A DNA stretch of 12,552 nt, taken from NCBI GenBank assembly GCA_021741945.1, contig JAIOWV010000031.1, forward strand, positions 1 to 12,552, written 5' to 3'. Made by a program: the position numbers and the translations under genes. Under the pieces are notes generated by a model, which saw nothing but the letters and a program-made list of their open reading frames with translations, did not search any database and was not told the origin of the DNA. Shown here in pieces: positions 1 through 6,720 of this stretch; within the stretch, counting starts at the first letter, position 1; the number at the start of each line of letters is the position of its first letter. Source of the stretch: Pontimonas sp. Lineage in GTDB: Bacteria > Actinomycetota > Actinomycetes > Actinomycetales > Microbacteriaceae.

Positions 1-1
1 G

Positions 2-1765
2 CTACCGTGCCCCCACGAGCGACGTTACTGGTGTTTCAAACCGCAATGCCCGATTCACCGCGGAAACGATGGCCTTCAACGACGCCGTGGAGATATCGGC
101 GTCGATGCCGACACCCCAGAGGGTGCGGCCATTGACTTCCAGCTCCACATACGCAGCAGCAAGAGCGTCGCCACTGGCACTCAGCGCGTGCTCGACATAG
201 TCGAAAAGTCTCACCGCAACTCCGTGGCCGGAGAGAATGTTCAAGAAGGCAGCAATCGGGCCATTACCCTCTGCTGAGGCCTCTTGGGTGTCTTCTCCGG
301 TGCGCATCTTCACATCCAGCGCTACCGTGCCATCCATGTCACTGGCTGTTCTGGTGGAGAAGAGCTCGTAGTGGCCCCACTTGGCTGAGACATCAGCCGA
401 GGGCAAATACTCGTCTTGGAAGATTGCCCAGATTTCATCGCTGGTGACTTCGCCACCCTCAGCGTCGGTCTTTGCCTGGACGACCTGCGAGAACTCAATC
501 TGGAGCTTCCTTGGCAAATCAAGGGCGTGGTCAGTCTTCAACAGGTAGGCGACGCCTCCCTTGCCCGACTGGGAGTTCACACGAATAACGGCTTCGTAGC
601 TGCGGCCGACGTCCTTCGGATCGATCGGCAGATATGGCACTGCCCACAGGACATCGTTGATGCCGACATTGCGGGCAGCGGCATCCGCCTCCATCGCTTC
701 AAAGCCCTTCTTGATGGCGTCCTGGTGAGAACCACTGAAGGCCGTGTACACAAGGTCGCCAGCCCAGGGGCTGCGCTCGTGGACGGCGAGCTGGTTGCAG
801 TACTCAGCGGTGCGCTTGACCTCATCGAGGTCACTGAAATCAATCTGCGGGTCAATGCCCTGGGTGAACAGGTTCAAGCCCAACGCGACTAAGTCGACGT
901 TGCCGGTTCGCTCACCGTTACCGAACAAGCACCCCTCGATGCGATCGGCACCGGCCATATACCCAAGCTCTGCGGCAGCAATGGCTGTTCCCCGGTCGTT
1001 GTGTGGGTGCAGGCTGAGAATGACGTTCTCGCGGTGGTTCAGGTTTCTCGACATCCACTCAATGGAATCCGCATAGACATTCGGTGTTGCCATTTCCACC
1101 GTGGCTGGCAAGTTAATGATGACTTTGCGATCCGGGGTTGGCGCCAAGACATCCAAGACCTTGTTACACACCTCGAGTGCGAACTCGAGCTCTGTTCCCG
1201 TGTAACTCTCTGGCGAATACTCGTAGTAAATGTCGGTGCCTGGAACCATCGACTCCATGGACCGACAGAGCTTGGCGCCCTCGAGGGCGATGTCGATAAT
1301 GCCCTGCTTGTCTGTGCGGAACACGACCTCGCGCTGCAGAGTGCTGGTCGAGTTATAGAGGTGAACAATCGCCTGCTTTGCGCCGACCAGAGACTCGTAA
1401 GTGCGCTTGATCAGGTGCTCGCGTGCTTGAGTCAACACCTGAATGGTGACGTCGTCTGGAATCAAGTTCTCGTCGATCAGCGTGCGCACGAAATCGAAAT
1501 CGGTTTGGCTCGCTGAGGGGAAACCAACCTCGATTTCCTTGTAGCCCATGCGCACCAGCATCTCGAACATGATGCGCTTGCGCTCCGGGCTCATCGGATC
1601 GATCAGTGCCTGGTTTCCATCGCGCAAATCCACCGCGCACCAGCGCGGTGCTTTCGTAATCTGGGCGTCAGGCCACGTGCGGTCGGGCAAATCAATACCC
1701 AAGGTGTCGCGGTAGGGGCGATATTTGTGAATCGGCATTGCCGATGGCTTCTGGTTGTTCTTCAT
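2..1765 (-). CDS. leuA: 2-isopropylmalate synthase, long actinobacterial form
   Basis: It condenses acetyl-CoA with 2-ketoisovalerate to give 2-isopropylmalate, the committed step of leucine synthesis in the cytosol. The 587-residue product carries an HMGL-like TIM barrel in about the first 330 residues. The LRDGNQAL motif at 47-54 supplies R48 and D49, the HPH pair at H253/H255 binds the metal, and GNGERTGN lies at 282-289. A linker follows, then a C-terminal LeuA regulatory domain (about 450-580), which in the family binds leucine for feedback inhibition. The N-terminus PIHKYRPY is typical of the actinobacterial long form. The ATG at 1765 is preceded by AGGGAT with 7 nt spacing; the stop is TAG. 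The gene has its own promoter and leader 176 nt downstream of era, so it is probably regulated separately from the era operon. Identification is secure; feedback control is inferred from the domain. Confidence 0.97.
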   Translation of the reverse strand: MKNNQKPSAMPIHKYRPYRDTLGIDLPDRTWPDAQITKAPRWCAVDLRDGNQALIDPMSPERKRIMFEMLVRMGYKEIEVGFPSASQTDFDFVRTLIDENLIPDDVTIQVLTQAREHLIKRTYESLVGAKQAIVHLYNSTSTLQREVVFRTDKQGIIDIALEGAKLCRSMESMVPGTDIYYEYSPESYTGTELEFALEVCNKVLDVLAPTPDRKVIINLPATVEMATPNVYADSIEWMSRNLNHRENVILSLHPHNDRGTAIAAAELGYMAGADRIEGCLFGNGERTGNVDLVALGLNLFTQGIDPQIDFSDLDEVKRTAEYCNQLAVHERSPWAGDLVYTAFSGSHQDAIKKGFEAMEADAAARNVGINDVLWAVPYLPIDPKDVGRSYEAVIRVNSQSGKGGVAYLLKTDHALDLPRKLQIEFSQVVQAKTDAEGGEVTSDEIWAIFQDEYLPSADVSAKWGHYELFSTRTASDMDGTVALDVKMRTGEDTQEASAEGNGPIAAFLNILSGHGVAVRLFDYVEHALSASGDALAAAYVELEVNGRTLWGVGIDADISTASLKAIVSAVNRALRFETPVTSLVGAR

Positions 1766-1772
1766 GAGAGCT

Positions 1773-1778
1773 ATCCCT
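1773..1778 (-). promoter_or_regulatory. leuA Shine-Dalgarno, possibly masked by leader RNA
   Basis: The transcript reads AGGGAT, 7 nt before the leuA ATG. GGGAT (1773-1777) is exactly complementary to ATCCC at 1830-1834, the bulge of the leader hairpin. The next six bases, AGCTCT (1767-1772), are complementary to AGAGCT in the leader-peptide coding sequence (1875-1880). Complementarity is read directly from the sequence; occlusion is inferred. Confidence 0.6.
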
Positions 1779-1819
1779 GCTTCGTCGTTATGTGTGAGAG
1801 TCGGCCAAGACGCCGGTGA

Positions 1820-1860
1820 GCCGCGACGGGGGATGGCCTAGAAAGAGGCCCCGGCGCGGC
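1820..1860 (-). promoter_or_regulatory. leuA leader attenuator hairpin
   Basis: This is a strong imperfect hairpin in the leuA leader RNA. The outer stem is GCCGCG (1855-1860) with CGCGGC (1820-1825). A middle CGG/CCG stem follows (1851-1853 with 1827-1829). The inner stem is GGCCT (1846-1850) with AGGCC (1835-1839), closed by a CTTTCT loop. ATCCC (1830-1834) is left unpaired as a bulge. The leader-peptide stop TAG (1838-1840) lies at the loop and inner-stem border, and the 5' arms lie inside the leader reading frame, so a translating or stalled ribosome must alter this structure. No U-run follows, so it does not look like a Rho-independent terminator; translational control fits better. An alternative pairing GGCCA with TGGCC further downstream would compete with it. 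Confidence 0.65.
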
Positions 1861-1888
1861 TAGGAAGGAGGAGAAGCTCTGTGCTCAC
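1838..1888 (-). CDS. Leucine-rich leader peptide of leuA
   Basis: A short frame starts with GTG at 1888 and ends at TAG at 1838. It encodes MSTELLLLPSRAGASF (16 residues). Four consecutive leucine codons, CTT CTC CTC CTT, at 1865-1876 sit just ahead of the attenuator hairpin and upstream of the leucine biosynthesis gene leuA. That is the hallmark of a ribosome-mediated attenuation peptide. No Shine-Dalgarno precedes the GTG, but an extended -10 element ends 6 nt upstream, which would place the transcription start on the GTG itself and give a leaderless peptide. Leader peptides upstream of leuA are known in Actinobacteria. Translation was not shown here, so the peptide rests on the Leu run, position and structure. 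It is too small for routine gene callers. Confidence 0.72.
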   Translation of the reverse strand: MSTELLLLPSRAGASF

Positions 1889-1894
1889 AAAGTC

Positions 1895-1903
1895 AGGGTA
1901 ACA
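1895..1903 (-). promoter_or_regulatory. Extended -10 promoter of leuA leader
   Basis: The minus strand reads TGTTACCCT, which fits TGnTAnnnT. Six bases after the hexamer TACCCT comes the GTG of the leader peptide, so a start at about 1888 is predicted. No convincing -35 is visible at 16-18 nt spacing, as is common for extended -10 promoters. The element sits inside the region following the era stop codon. Confidence 0.5.
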
Positions 1904-1918
1904 CCAAGGCCCCTGATG

Positions 1919-1941
1919 CGCCAGGGACCAAAGTCCCAGCG
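1919..1941 (-). terminator. Hairpin just after era, weak terminator candidate
   Basis: Immediately after the era TAA the transcript forms CGC-T-GGGAC-TTTG-GTCCC-TG-GCG: a perfect 5-bp stem with a 4-nt loop, extended by CGC/GCG across a small internal loop. A second inverted repeat, TCAGGG/CCCTGA (1911-1916 and 1893-1898), follows. No U-tract follows either, so this may be a 3'-end stabilising structure or a Rho-assisted end and not a classic intrinsic terminator. Confidence 0.4.
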
Positions 1942-2838
1942 TTATAGACCCAGGCGATCAATCTTCTTCGAGTCGCGCTGCCACTCCTTGGAGACCTTCA
2001 CCTGAATGGCGAGGTGAACTCGCCGGCCTAAGAAGGCCTCGATTTCAGCCCGTGCCCTCTGCCCAATGTCTTTGAGTTTTTGGCCACCTTTGCCGATGAT
2101 GATGCCCTTCTGGCTGTCTCTCTCCACCCACAGATTGGCAAAAATGTTGAGGAGCCCGTCCTCGCGCTCGTTCATTTCATCGATGGTGACAGCAATGGAG
2201 TGCGGTAGCTCATCAGCAACCCCTTCCAGCGTTGCCTCCCGGATCAACTCTTGAATACGAACTTCGTCGGTTTGTTCCGTATTCGAATCGGCGGGATAGA
2301 GAGGTGGCGATTCCGGCAAGTGGGCATGAATCTGGTCCATCAACAACTCGAGTTGGTCGCCCTCCAGCGCTGAGACGGGGATGATGGTTGCCCAATCGGC
2401 CAACTCGTTCACTTCGAGCAAACGCTCGGCAATCACCGTCGGGTCCGCCGCATCGGTCTTTGTGACCACAGCAATCTTCGTCGCCCTGGGATAACGCTCA
2501 AGGCTCTCGACGATGTAGCGGTCCCCTGGCCCGACCTTGTCTGTGGCAGGAACACAGAGCGCGATTACGTCCACTTCAGAGAGAGTGTGGGCGACCAGGT
2601 CATTCAAGCGCTGGCCCAACAGAGTGCGGGGACGATGCAACCCCGGGGTATCAACGATGACAATCTGCCCATCCTCTCGGTGGACGATTCCCCGAATGGC
2701 GTGACGGGTGGTCTGCGGCTTCGAGGAGGTGATGGCAACCTTCTCCCCCACCAGAGCGTTCATCAGTGTTGATTTGCCAACATTGGGGCGGCCGACAAAC
2801 GTGACGAACCCGGCGCGTGAGGGCCCCTTGCCACTCAT
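1942..2838 (-). CDS. era: GTPase Era
   Basis: Era binds the 3' end of 16S rRNA and acts in 30S subunit maturation. The 298-residue length is normal. The GTPase domain shows G1 GRPNVGKS at 16-23, G2 in KPQTTR near 40-45, G3 DTPG at 63-66, G4 TKTD at 126-129 (T in place of the usual N) and G5 SAL at 156-158. A C-terminal KH domain carries GIIIGKGG at 245-252 and the terminal RDSKKIDRLG segment. The ATG at 2838 overlaps the TGA of the upstream CBS gene by 4 nt (ATGA), so the two are probably translationally coupled. A GGAGAG about 11 nt upstream may serve as a ribosome binding site. It is the last gene of the hrcA cluster and adjoins ybeY, whose product also matures the 16S 3' end. Secure. Confidence 0.97.
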   Translation of the reverse strand: MSGKGPSRAGFVTFVGRPNVGKSTLMNALVGEKVAITSSKPQTTRHAIRGIVHREDGQIVIVDTPGLHRPRTLLGQRLNDLVAHTLSEVDVIALCVPATDKVGPGDRYIVESLERYPRATKIAVVTKTDAADPTVIAERLLEVNELADWATIIPVSALEGDQLELLMDQIHAHLPESPPLYPADSNTEQTDEVRIQELIREATLEGVADELPHSIAVTIDEMNEREDGLLNIFANLWVERDSQKGIIIGKGGQKLKDIGQRARAEIEAFLGRRVHLAIQVKVSKEWQRDSKKIDRLGL

Positions 2839-4154
2839 GGAAGGTTGATCTCTCCGGTGATGGCCTGATCAATTTCCGCGCGCAGGGCAGTGCGCTCCAG
2901 CCATGCGCCAGTCGGCGACACGTGAATCCAGGCGACTCTCTTGGGCCTGCCCTCCAGCTTTTCTGCGACCAAGATGAGGTCATCCGTTTCAGCGCGTGAG
3001 CCAAGCACCGGTAGGCGCCCCACATACTTCGTCAATAGACCCCCAACGGTGTCGACATCATCTTCTTCGATGTCGATGTCGTAGAGATCAGCAAGGTCAG
3101 CCACCGCGTATTTGGCTGACACCCGATAGGTGTTGGAGCCAAGGTCATGGATGTCGACGACTTCTTCGTCGTACTCGTCAGAGATTTCGCCAACAAGCTC
3201 TTCCATCAGGTCTTCCATGGTCACGAGGCCCGCGATTCCACCGTATTCATCAACGACCATCGCCAGGTGATTTTGTTCGCGCTGGAGGAAACGCAGCGCG
3301 TCATCGGCCTTCTTGCTCTCGGGAACAAACAGCGGTGGCTTGGCAAGGCTAGAGATCGGAGATTTCTTGGCAAGGGCGGGTTTCTCATGCTGAACCCGGG
3401 CAACGTCGCGCAGATAACAAATACCAATGACTTCGTCGCTGTTTTTTCCAATCACCGGGATGCGCGAAACGCCTTTGTCCAAGAAGACCGCCATCGCATC
3501 GTGCACGGTGTCATCCGCGTCGAGGGTGATCATGCCGGTGCGGGCCACCATCACTTCTCGAACAATCGTGTCGCCGAACTCGAAGACCGAGTGCAACAGT
3601 TCTCGATCTTCTTCTTCCAACATGTCCTGATCAGCGGCTTCATCAACCCAGTGGCGGAACTGATCTTCACTGGTAATGCCCGCTTTGGCAGCGCTACCGG
3701 GCGTCACAATGTTTCCGACCACAATGAGCGCTTCAGCCAGGGGGCCAAGGGCGATACGAACGAGTCGGACAAAACGGGCAAAGAAACGCACCAAGAAGCG
3801 CGCGTTTCGCACACCGACAGACCTCGGGCTTGACCCCACCACAACAAACGAGACCGCGGTCATGATTCCCGTCGCCGCCAAGAGCACCTGCCACCACTCG
3901 GGAAGCCAAATAACAAGGGCGAGAGTAATCAGCGCAGCTGCAATGGTTTCAAGGAAAACCCGCACAAACCGAAGGGCTGTGATGTGAGCTTCGATGTCCG
4001 AGGCGATCTTGTGAAGCGCTTGGGGTTTGCGAACCTTCTCGGCTTCTTCCAGCAAGTCGTTGCGCGAGAGAGTCGCAAGGCTCGCGCGAAGAGCCATCGT
4101 GAAGCCGCCGAGGGCGATCAAGACTGCTGCAATGACAACGAAAGCAATACTCAC
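2835..4154 (-). CDS. CNNM/CorC (HlyC)-type membrane CBS-domain protein
   Basis: The 439-residue protein has an N-terminal membrane region with hydrophobic helices near 2-22, 65-84, 88-108 and 125-150 (DUF21/CNNM-like). A pair of CBS domains follows at about 199-258 and 266-320, with IPVIGKNSDEVIG and VVDEYGGIAGLVTMEDL as typical sequences. A C-terminal CorC/HlyC domain lies at about 340-425 (NTYRVSAKY, TVGGLLTKYVGRLP). Relatives are implicated in magnesium or cobalt efflux or in its regulation; the older 'hemolysin' label has little functional support. The membrane part looks shorter and more divergent than a classical DUF21. The start is GTG at 4154, 3 nt after the ybeY stop, with GGTAGG about 10 nt upstream; the next in-frame ATG (residue 20) would cut the first helix. 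The family is certain; the substrate is not known. Confidence 0.9.
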   Translation of the reverse strand: MSIAFVVIAAVLIALGGFTMALRASLATLSRNDLLEEAEKVRKPQALHKIASDIEAHITALRFVRVFLETIAAALITLALVIWLPEWWQVLLAATGIMTAVSFVVVGSSPRSVGVRNARFLVRFFARFVRLVRIALGPLAEALIVVGNIVTPGSAAKAGITSEDQFRHWVDEAADQDMLEEEDRELLHSVFEFGDTIVREVMVARTGMITLDADDTVHDAMAVFLDKGVSRIPVIGKNSDEVIGICYLRDVARVQHEKPALAKKSPISSLAKPPLFVPESKKADDALRFLQREQNHLAMVVDEYGGIAGLVTMEDLMEELVGEISDEYDEEVVDIHDLGSNTYRVSAKYAVADLADLYDIDIEEDDVDTVGGLLTKYVGRLPVLGSRAETDDLILVAEKLEGRPKRVAWIHVSPTGAWLERTALRAEIDQAITGEINLP

Positions 4155-4157
4155 GCG

Positions 4158-4616
4158 CTAAGTGCCTACCTGGTCCTGGTACTTCCGCAAAATGTCGGCC
4201 TGCAGACCAAACATTTCTTTTTCTTCGTCTGGCTCCGCGTGGTCGTAACCAAGAAGGTGCAACAGGCCATGGATGCTCAGCATGGAGAGCTCGGCCATCA
4301 CCGAGTGCCCAGCAGTCTCGGCTTGCGTCGCTGCGACCGTGGGACACAACACGATGTCGCCAAGAATGCCCTCTGCTGAGGTCTCACCGTCGCGGCCTGG
4401 CCGAAGCTCATCCATAGGAAAACTCAGCACATCGGTCGGACCTGGTTCACCCATCCACTGCAGGTGAAGTTGCTCCATGGCGGCCTCATCAACCAGGACA
4501 ATGGCGAGCTCAGCATCGGGGTGCACCCTCATCTGGGCCATGCCAAACACAACGACGTCGTGAAGCTGCTCTTCAGGGACCTCGACGCCCGACTCGTTAG
4601 TGAGCTCAACGGGCAC
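4158..4616 (-). CDS. ybeY: Endoribonuclease YbeY
   Basis: YbeY is a zinc-dependent endoribonuclease needed for 16S rRNA 3'-end processing and 70S quality control. The 152-residue protein shows the zinc-binding HGLLHLLGYDH motif at 116-126 (H116, H120, H126) and the conserved TDVLSFPMDE at 61-70. The start is GTG at 4616, inside the last codons of phoH (11-nt overlap), preceded by AAAGGGG with 9 nt spacing within the phoH 3' end. It ends 3 nt before the CBS gene. The order phoH-ybeY-CBS-era is widely conserved in bacteria, which supports a shared role in rRNA metabolism. Secure. Confidence 0.97.
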   Translation of the reverse strand: MPVELTNESGVEVPEEQLHDVVVFGMAQMRVHPDAELAIVLVDEAAMEQLHLQWMGEPGPTDVLSFPMDELRPGRDGETSAEGILGDIVLCPTVAATQAETAGHSVMAELSMLSIHGLLHLLGYDHAEPDEEKEMFGLQADILRKYQDQVGT

Positions 4617-5613
4617 CTTTTTTCACCCCTTTGGCATCAAAACGTGCATAGGCATCGACAATTTCCGACACCAGCGAGTGGCGCACAACGTCCTCGGCGG
4701 AGAGGTAGTGGAAGTGAATATCGTCGATGTCGTCCAGGATGCCACCGACTAGCTTCAGGCCGCTAGCCCCGCCAGGCAGATCCACCTGCGTCACATCACC
4801 GGTGATCACCATGGTGGAGCCAAAGCCAAGCCTGGTGAGGAACATCTTCATTTGTTCCGGAGAAGTGTTCTGGGCTTCATCCAGAATGATGAAGGACGAA
4901 TTCAGCGTGCGTCCGCGCATGTATGCCAGCGGTGCCACTTCAACAGTCCCCGATGCCAGCAATTTCGGGACAAGCTCTGGGTCCATCATTTCGTGGAGCG
5001 CGTCAAAGAGCGGCCTGAGATAGGGGTCAATCTTGTCGGTCAGCGTGCCAGGCAGGAACCCCAGGCGCTCCCCCGCCTCCACAGCAGGTCTCGTCAAAAT
5101 GATGCGGTCAACTTCCTTGCGCTCGAGGGCCTGGACAGCCTTCGCCATCGCCAAATACGTCTTGCCCGTTCCAGCTGGGCCTATTCCAAAGACGATGGTG
5201 TGGGAGTCAATCGCCTCCACGTAGTTCTTCTGGCCAAGCGTCTTAGGCCGAATGGTCTTGCCTTTGGAGGAGAGAATCGGTTCGCTCAGAAACGATGCTG
5301 CGCCTTTGCCCGTCTGCGCTGTGATGCGAGACGCCCTCGTCACATCCGCCGCCCCCAGATCCACACCGGCTCGCGCTAACGCCACAAGATCGCTGATGAG
5401 CGCGTGGGCCTTCTGCGCCTCAGCCTCGGATCCAGAGACCGTAATGCTGTTGCCCCTTGCCACGACCACAACACCGGGGCACTCTGTTTCAACCTGGCGG
5501 AGAACGCGATCGTGAACGCCAAGAACACGAATCATGGCCACGTCATCGACGTCGATAGTGATCGACACCGAATCGCTCGGTGAGTGAGCTTTAGCCGGCA
5601 AGGGAACCCTCAT
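4606..5613 (-). CDS. PhoH-family ATPase (PhoH-like protein)
   Basis: This is a cytosolic P-loop ATPase of the PhoH family, related to helicases and usually encoded next to ybeY; a role in RNA metabolism is presumed. An N-terminal KH-like segment is followed by a PhoH core with Walker A GPAGTGKT near 145-152, the LTRPAVEAGERLGFLPG stretch, Walker B FIILDEAQN near 241-249, and TGDVTQVDLP. Of two possible starts, ATG at 5613 is preferred because GGTGG lies 5 nt upstream; GTG at 5622 would add three residues (335 against 338). Either start overlaps the end of the HIT gene (by 23 or 32 nt), so coupling is likely. The 3' end overlaps ybeY by 11 nt. Family assignment is secure; the biochemical role is not settled for these proteins. 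Confidence 0.93.
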   Translation of the reverse strand: MRVPLPAKAHSPSDSVSITIDVDDVAMIRVLGVHDRVLRQVETECPGVVVVARGNSITVSGSEAEAQKAHALISDLVALARAGVDLGAADVTRASRITAQTGKGAASFLSEPILSSKGKTIRPKTLGQKNYVEAIDSHTIVFGIGPAGTGKTYLAMAKAVQALERKEVDRIILTRPAVEAGERLGFLPGTLTDKIDPYLRPLFDALHEMMDPELVPKLLASGTVEVAPLAYMRGRTLNSSFIILDEAQNTSPEQMKMFLTRLGFGSTMVITGDVTQVDLPGGASGLKLVGGILDDIDDIHFHYLSAEDVVRHSLVSEIVDAYARFDAKGVKKGAR

Positions 5614-5944
5614 CAAGTCCACCGGTCAGAACATGGGCGTGGACGTGAAAGACCGTTTGGCCAGCGGTTTCGCCCGAGTTGAAGACCAGACGAAATTCCC
5701 CATTCGCGTGCTCGCTCGCAAGCTCCTGAGCCATGGCAACAAGTTCCGCAAGAAGCTGGGGGTCGTCGGCGGCCAGCTCAGCAACGTTGGCATACTGCTG
5801 CGTTTTGGGCACAACAAGAAGGTGCACGGGTGCTTTCGGGGCAATATCCCGAAGGGCTATCAGGCGATCGTTTTCCATCACGATGTCCGCGGGGATTTCG
5901 CGAGACACAATCTTGGAAAAAATCGAGGGCGCAGAAGAGCTCAT
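5591..5944 (-). CDS. HIT-family nucleotide hydrolase/transferase
   Basis: The 117-residue histidine-triad protein has its N-terminal SIFSKIVSREIPADIV and the catalytic HVHAH at 100-104 (pattern H-x-H-x-H), preceded by GQTVF. This matches the Hint/PKCI branch, which hydrolyses purine nucleoside phosphoramidates and other nucleotide conjugates. The ATG at 5944 gives the family's normal length and N-terminus. The frame stays open further upstream to 6223, but that extension lies over rsmE and does not resemble the family. There is no well-placed Shine-Dalgarno (AAAGG is only 1 nt from ATG), and TACACT ends 6 nt before the ATG, so a leaderless transcript is possible. The physiological substrate cannot be told. 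Confidence 0.93.
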   Translation of the reverse strand: MSSSAPSIFSKIVSREIPADIVMENDRLIALRDIAPKAPVHLLVVPKTQQYANVAELAADDPQLLAELVAMAQELASEHANGEFRLVFNSGETAGQTVFHVHAHVLTGGLDEGSLAG

Positions 5945-5950
5945 GCCTTT

Positions 5951-5956
5951 AGTGTA
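5951..5956 (-). promoter_or_regulatory. Possible internal -10 element before HIT gene
   Basis: TACACT on the minus strand matches TAnnnT and is followed by exactly six bases and then the ATG of the HIT gene, the geometry of a leaderless transcript. It falls in the 41-nt gap after rsmE, the only sizeable gap between hrcA and era. No recognisable -35 is present at 17 nt, so the call is tentative. Confidence 0.3.
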
Positions 5957-5985
5957 GGCCGGGTCAATCCCGGGCGCATGGGCTA

Positions 5986-6717
5986 TCACCAGCGGCCAAG
6001 CGTCACGTTGAGAACAGCAAGTGCCGCCGGTCCAGCACTCGAGGTGCGCAGCACGCTCTCCCCCAGCTTGCGCCTTGTGGCCCCGGATTTCTCCAGAGCG
6101 CTCAATTCCTCGGGAGCCAATCCCCCCTCGGGCCCCACAACCAGAAGAATCGGCTGATCCCCGGCTGGCCGAAACTGGGAGAGGGTCTCCGTGGCCAGTG
6201 GATCCAAAACCACCATCTGGCACTCGCCAGCAAGAGCGCAGAGCTGTGCGGTTGTGTGGGGAGGAGTGACCTGAGGAATAAAGGCGCGAAGCGCCTGTTT
6301 TGTTGCTTCTGTGACGATCTTTGTCCAGCGGGCAACACCCTTGTCGACTTTGTCGCCCTTCCAGGTGGAAATCGACCGCGACGCTTCGTAGGGAATCACC
6401 CGATCAATACCAAGCTCTGTGGAGGCCTGAATCGCAAGCTCGTCCCGATCACCTTTCGCTAATGCCTGGGCCAGCCAGATTTCAGGCATCGCCCGATCCT
6501 TGTGGTCAATCGAAGTCACCCTCAGTACGACTTCGGAGCCAGAAACAGCGCTGACAGTGGTAGCAGCCATCGCTCCGTTACCGTCGCCCACTGCGGTGGT
6601 CTCGCCGAGAGCGAGCCTGCCAACCCGCGCCGCATGGTGGGCTTCATCACCGGTGAGGGTGAGGGTGTCCCCGATTGCCCATGGACCAGGTGTGGCGCTC
6701 AGGTAGAGGTGCGCCAC
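5986..6717 (-). CDS. rsmE: 16S rRNA m3U1498 methyltransferase RsmE
   Basis: RsmE transfers a methyl group from SAM to N3 of U1498 in 16S rRNA and belongs to the SPOUT (knotted) family. The 243-residue protein has an N-terminal PUA-like part (TGDEAHHAARVGRLALGE), the motif QALAKGDRDELAIQASTELG at 84-103, and the SAM-knot motifs VGPEGGL at 194-200 and LGESVLRTSSAGPAAL at 218-233. The start is GTG at 6717, 3 nt after the dnaJ stop, with GGTGG 7 nt upstream. The usual LGxRILRTETA is here LGESVLRTSSA, a divergent but recognisable version. The dnaJ-rsmE pairing is common in Gram-positive bacteria and places the gene under the CIRCE promoter. Secure. Confidence 0.95.
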   Translation of the reverse strand: MAHLYLSATPGPWAIGDTLTLTGDEAHHAARVGRLALGETTAVGDGNGAMAATTVSAVSGSEVVLRVTSIDHKDRAMPEIWLAQALAKGDRDELAIQASTELGIDRVIPYEASRSISTWKGDKVDKGVARWTKIVTEATKQALRAFIPQVTPPHTTAQLCALAGECQMVVLDPLATETLSQFRPAGDQPILLVVGPEGGLAPEELSALEKSGATRRKLGESVLRTSSAGPAALAVLNVTLGRW

Positions 6718-6720
6718 CGA

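Noticed and set aside
1893..1916. Inverted repeat TCAGGG/CCCTGA considered as the main era terminator.
   Set aside because: The loop is long (12 nt), no U-tract follows, and the 3' arm overlaps the predicted -10 element; noted only alongside the stronger 1919-1941 hairpin.
3147..3833. A 228-codon plus-strand frame inside the CBS gene.
   Set aside because: It is complementary to a secure CNNM/CorC gene with full domain structure on the other strand; no independent coding evidence.
5945..6223. N-terminal extension of the HIT frame giving a 210-residue product.
   Set aside because: It lies over the rsmE 3' end in another frame, resembles no HIT N-terminus, and the ATG at 5944 gives the exact family length.
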